DNA of 64,000 nucleotides from Leguminivora glycinivorella. Lineage: Eukaryota; Arthropoda; Insecta; Lepidoptera; Tortricidae. Positions 61,530-64,000 of this stretch are shown one piece after another. Below the pieces are notes generated by a model. The model was not told where the DNA came from. It made no database searches and saw only the letters and a program-made list of their open reading frames with translations. Position 1 is the stretch's first letter, and each line of letters begins with the position of its first letter. The translations under genes were made by a program, and so were the position numbers. The stretch is from assembly GCF_023078275.1 (NCBI RefSeq), contig NC_062991.1, positions 1,798,001 to 1,862,000 of the forward strand, read 5' to 3'.

Positions 61530-61532
61530 CTG

Positions 61533-61672
61533 GAAGAACAGGAGTGTACAAGTTTCTAATGGGTCGGCAACGCGCATGTGACACCCCTTGAGTTGCAGGC
61601 GTCCATAGGTTACGGTGACCGCTTTCCATCAGGCGGACCGTATACCTGTTTGCCACCGACGTGGTATTAAAA
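61533..61672 (-). repeat. SINE-like GCGGTCACCG repeat at an exon edge
   Basis: GGAGTGTACAAGTTTCTAATGG, GTTACGGTGACCGCTTTCC and GCCACCGACGTGGTATT. It starts about 4 bp from the acceptor of exon 61375-61529. Confidence 0.78.
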
Positions 61673-61717
61673 AAAGAAGATTTTGATAGATCAATAAGTG
61701 CGTTTTCACATTATCAG

Positions 61718-61938
61718 GGTGGCTAGCCGAACGGCACAATCGCTCACGAAACGCTCACGAAACGAAGCGCTAGTAGATATCTATCTCTATCGCGCTTGCG
61801 TATTGCTCCGACGCCAAACGAAAGCGATACGCCGCTGGCTCTGTCGCGCCAATACGCAAGCGCGATAGAGATAGATATCTACTAGCGCTTCGTTTCGTGA
61901 GCGTTTCGTGAGCGATTGTGCCATTCGGCTAGCCACCC
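61718..61938. mobile_element. MITE, GGGTGGCTAGCCGAA ends
   Basis: GGGTGGCTAGCCGAACGGCACA and TTGTGCCATTCGGCTAGCCACCC are inverted. Full-length relative of 10193-10359. Confidence 0.85.
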
Positions 61939-62049
61939 TGATCCGATATCGAATGTAGGACCGATATCCCATACATTACAGGCGCCAGAGTTTTTTCCAT
62001 TTAAATCCTTCCGACGTCCGATATCGGATCGGATAATGTGAAAACGGAC

Positions 62050-62215
62050 TAAGGATGTTAATATGAGGAGGGAGGATGGATACAAGGGTAGTGGAAGGCC
62101 TAAAAAAATATGGATGGACTGTGTGAAGATTGATATGAGAGTGAAAGGTATGGAAATGACGGCTGATAGAGAGGACAGGAAGAAAAAGATCTGCGTCGAC
62201 TACAAATAATGGGAA
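62050..62215 (+). mobile_element. RTE-like retrotransposon tail
   Basis: MRREDGYKGSGRPKKIWMDC and DMRVKGMEMTADREDRKKK, then a stop and a GATGATGATG tail. Same family as 42455-42934. Confidence 0.82.
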
Positions 62216-62412
62216 AAGGGAAAGTGAATGATGATGATGACAAGGTAGATACGCTGAAGAATATCAGACCCTCAGCAATGTCCATGAAAAACGCGATCTT
62301 GAGCTTGTTAAGGATTAAAGGACTATGGGAAACAGGAGAAGAGGCAAAAAATATATACCTAGAAGACCGTTAAACACATAGGAAATGATAAGACCCAAAA
62401 TAATGCAGAAAG

Positions 62413-63171
62413 AATAAATTAATAGTTTAAAAAACACTATAAAACACGCTTTTATAAATGCACGTAAAAGCCAAAAATAAATTATGGATCGTTCAAGTTG
62501 TCTCTATTTGTTAGCTGAAGTTTAAAAACTATGTGCTTTTAATTATAATATTTGATTGTAAAAGCGTGGGGCGCTGGAACAGGAAAGACTTTTTGTATAA
62601 CTTGCTGATAAATCAAATTATGCTATGTTACGGGAAGGAGGTTACACAGATTGACGCGCTAACTGGAGTTGCAGGATGACTAGTAGGTTCTACATTAAAC
62701 AGTCAAATCAATTAAAAGTCAGTGTTCAAAGTAGGTACCAGTTTGTCGAACTCAGACAAAATATGCGCTAGTAGCGAGGAGAGTCGACAGTCACCGACAC
62801 TTAGAACGCCGCTTTTTTCCGGTAATCAAAGTACAAAAGGGGAAAGTGTCTACAGTGACAGGATGCAGAGTTCTTGTTCGTGGACGAGATATCTTTGGTT
62901 CTCTTTGGTAACCGTTAGGCGGCATATGTAAACGTTATGTTCTTATGCAACTTCATTCGCCAGGAAGTTCGGATTAGTATTTGTTTACAAGAAAGTCTTT
63001 CCTGTTCCAGCGCCCCACGCTTTTACAATCAAATATTATAATTAAAAGCACATAGTTTTTAAACTTCAGCTAACAAATAGAGACAACTTGAACGATCCAT
63101 AATTTATTTTTGGCTTTTACGTGCATTTATAAAAGCGTGTTTTATAGTGTTTTTTAAACTATTAATTTATT
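62413..63171. mobile_element. Foldback element, 759 bp
   Basis: AATAAATTAATAGTTTAAAA at the left and its inverse at the right. The arms of about 180 bp are almost perfect (GCGTGGGGCGCTGGAACAGG / CCTGTTCCAGCGCCCCACGC). The middle 400 bp has no recognisable gene. Confidence 0.88.
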
Positions 63172-63536
63172 TTATACTTTTTAGTCATTAATAATGAAAT
63201 ACTTTTAACATTTACACATAAATTTATTTCAAGTAGGCGGATTCTACATGCCATTTGTGGCTTAACGTGTACTTATTGCTAATTGCTACTTAATAATAAC
63301 TAGCGGCTACCTTCTTATTACGGTATTATCATAAAAATGTTTATACCTAGTAAGTTATCCGTAAAAGATAGACAATATAGACATGTGCCATCGCGGACTT
63401 TTTGAAGACATTAGAGGGACATACTTTCGCCATACATTGTTTTGAAGCTCTCAGCTAGTGGGATTTTGTTTGACTCGATTAGAAAATATTGTCACATTTC
63501 AACTAATTCAAACAAAATTTAAGTATTTCTTTTTTG

Positions 63537-64000
63537 CCGAGCCCCCTTTATTTGCTCTTAAGGGTCACAGGAAAACCATTACCCAACTTATTTTAAATAC
63601 AACGTTGATCTTTCTTTCATGCGGGGGCTTCGCCCCACGAGCCCCCTTTGTTTGCTCTTAAAGGTCACAAGAAGACGCTAACCCAACTTATTTTAAATAC
63701 TACGTTGATCTTTCTTTTATGCGGGGGCTTCGCCCCCGAGCCCCCCTTTTCGTTACTCTTAAGGATCACAAGAAAACCCTAAACCAACTTATTTTAAATA
63801 CAACGTTTATCTTTCTTTTATGCGGGGGGCTTCGCCCCCCGAGCCCCCCTTTGTTTGCTCTTAAAGGTCACAAGAAAACGCTAACCCAACTTATCTTAAA
63901 TACTACGTTAATCTTTCTTTCATGCGGGGGCTTCGCCCCCGAGCCCCCTTTGTTTGCTCTTAAAGGTCACAAGAAAACGCTAACCCAACTTATTCTAAAT
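63537..64000. repeat. 100-bp tandem satellite, continues past the window
   Basis: Five units starting CGAGCCCCC at about 63538, 63638, 63737, 63840 and 63940 (period 99-103 bp). Each has TTTGCTCTTAA.GGTCACA, AACCCAACTTATTTTAAATAC and a hairpin GGGGGCTTCGCCCCC. Confidence 0.92.

Noticed and set aside
1..64000. CRISPR arrays, operons, ribosomal RNA or bacterial-type regulatory sites
   Set aside because: The sequence is eukaryotic nuclear DNA with GT-AG introns; the only regular arrays are the GGAC run, the 100-bp satellite and the Polinton subterminal repeats, none with spacer structure.

Overview
The window is nuclear DNA of a moth or butterfly. It is AT-rich, full of short-intron GT-AG genes, and packed with repeats I recognise from Lepidoptera: the 'TCCATACTAATATTATAAATGGG' family, tRNA-headed SINEs, RTE- and CR1/Jockey-like retrotransposon tails and many palindromic MITEs. 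There is no bacterial-style operon, CRISPR array or rRNA.

Three genetic units are nested. (1) A host gene on the minus strand covers almost the whole window. It encodes a NACHT-WD40 protein (NWD1/NWD2-like). I could place 21 phase-consistent exons (1533-61529, about 1063 codons); both ends lie outside. The NACHT P-loop is at 61.5 kb, the Walker B exon at 60.3 kb, the post-NACHT helical region at 57-12 kb, and WD repeats at 11.2-1.5 kb. (2) Its largest intron (16410-55023, 38.6 kb) holds a complete Polinton/Maverick element at 17067-30887 (13,821 bp). The element has inverted repeats of about 160 bp, a 6-bp target duplication CACGTC, and an insertion site in an older RTE-like tail whose reading is restored when the flanks are joined. 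Its genes are protein-primed-type PolB (spliced and frameshifted), packaging ATPase, a DUF8207-like protein, a coiled-coil protein, an integrase with chromodomain, a pX/pVI-like virion protein, an adenain-like protease, a 49-residue basic protein, the double-jelly-roll major capsid protein and a 161-residue unknown. A small spliced gene points the other way near the left end. No penton/minor capsid gene was recognised. (3) In the same intron, on the plus strand (32837-53995), lies a gene built of about 28 tiny exons, nearly all multiples of 3 nt and all in phase 0. It encodes a secreted Lys/Glu-rich protein of about 300 residues: a signal-peptide exon, exons as short as 6 nt (perhaps 3), and a terminal TAA exon followed by AATAAA. 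It has the architecture of a micro-exon gene, and I do not recognise the protein. I consider it the most novel object here.

Two processes recur. In the NACHT-WD gene, exons have decayed partial copies lying just downstream of the intact parent (three separate cases). In the micro-exon gene, exon-plus-intron units are locally duplicated (50.8-51.3 kb). Local duplication thus seems to be feeding exon gain in one gene and exon debris in the other. The remaining sequence is intron filled with MITEs, SINEs, LINE tails, foldback elements (38031-41095, 48400-49215, 62413-63171) and a 100-bp satellite that runs off the right end.
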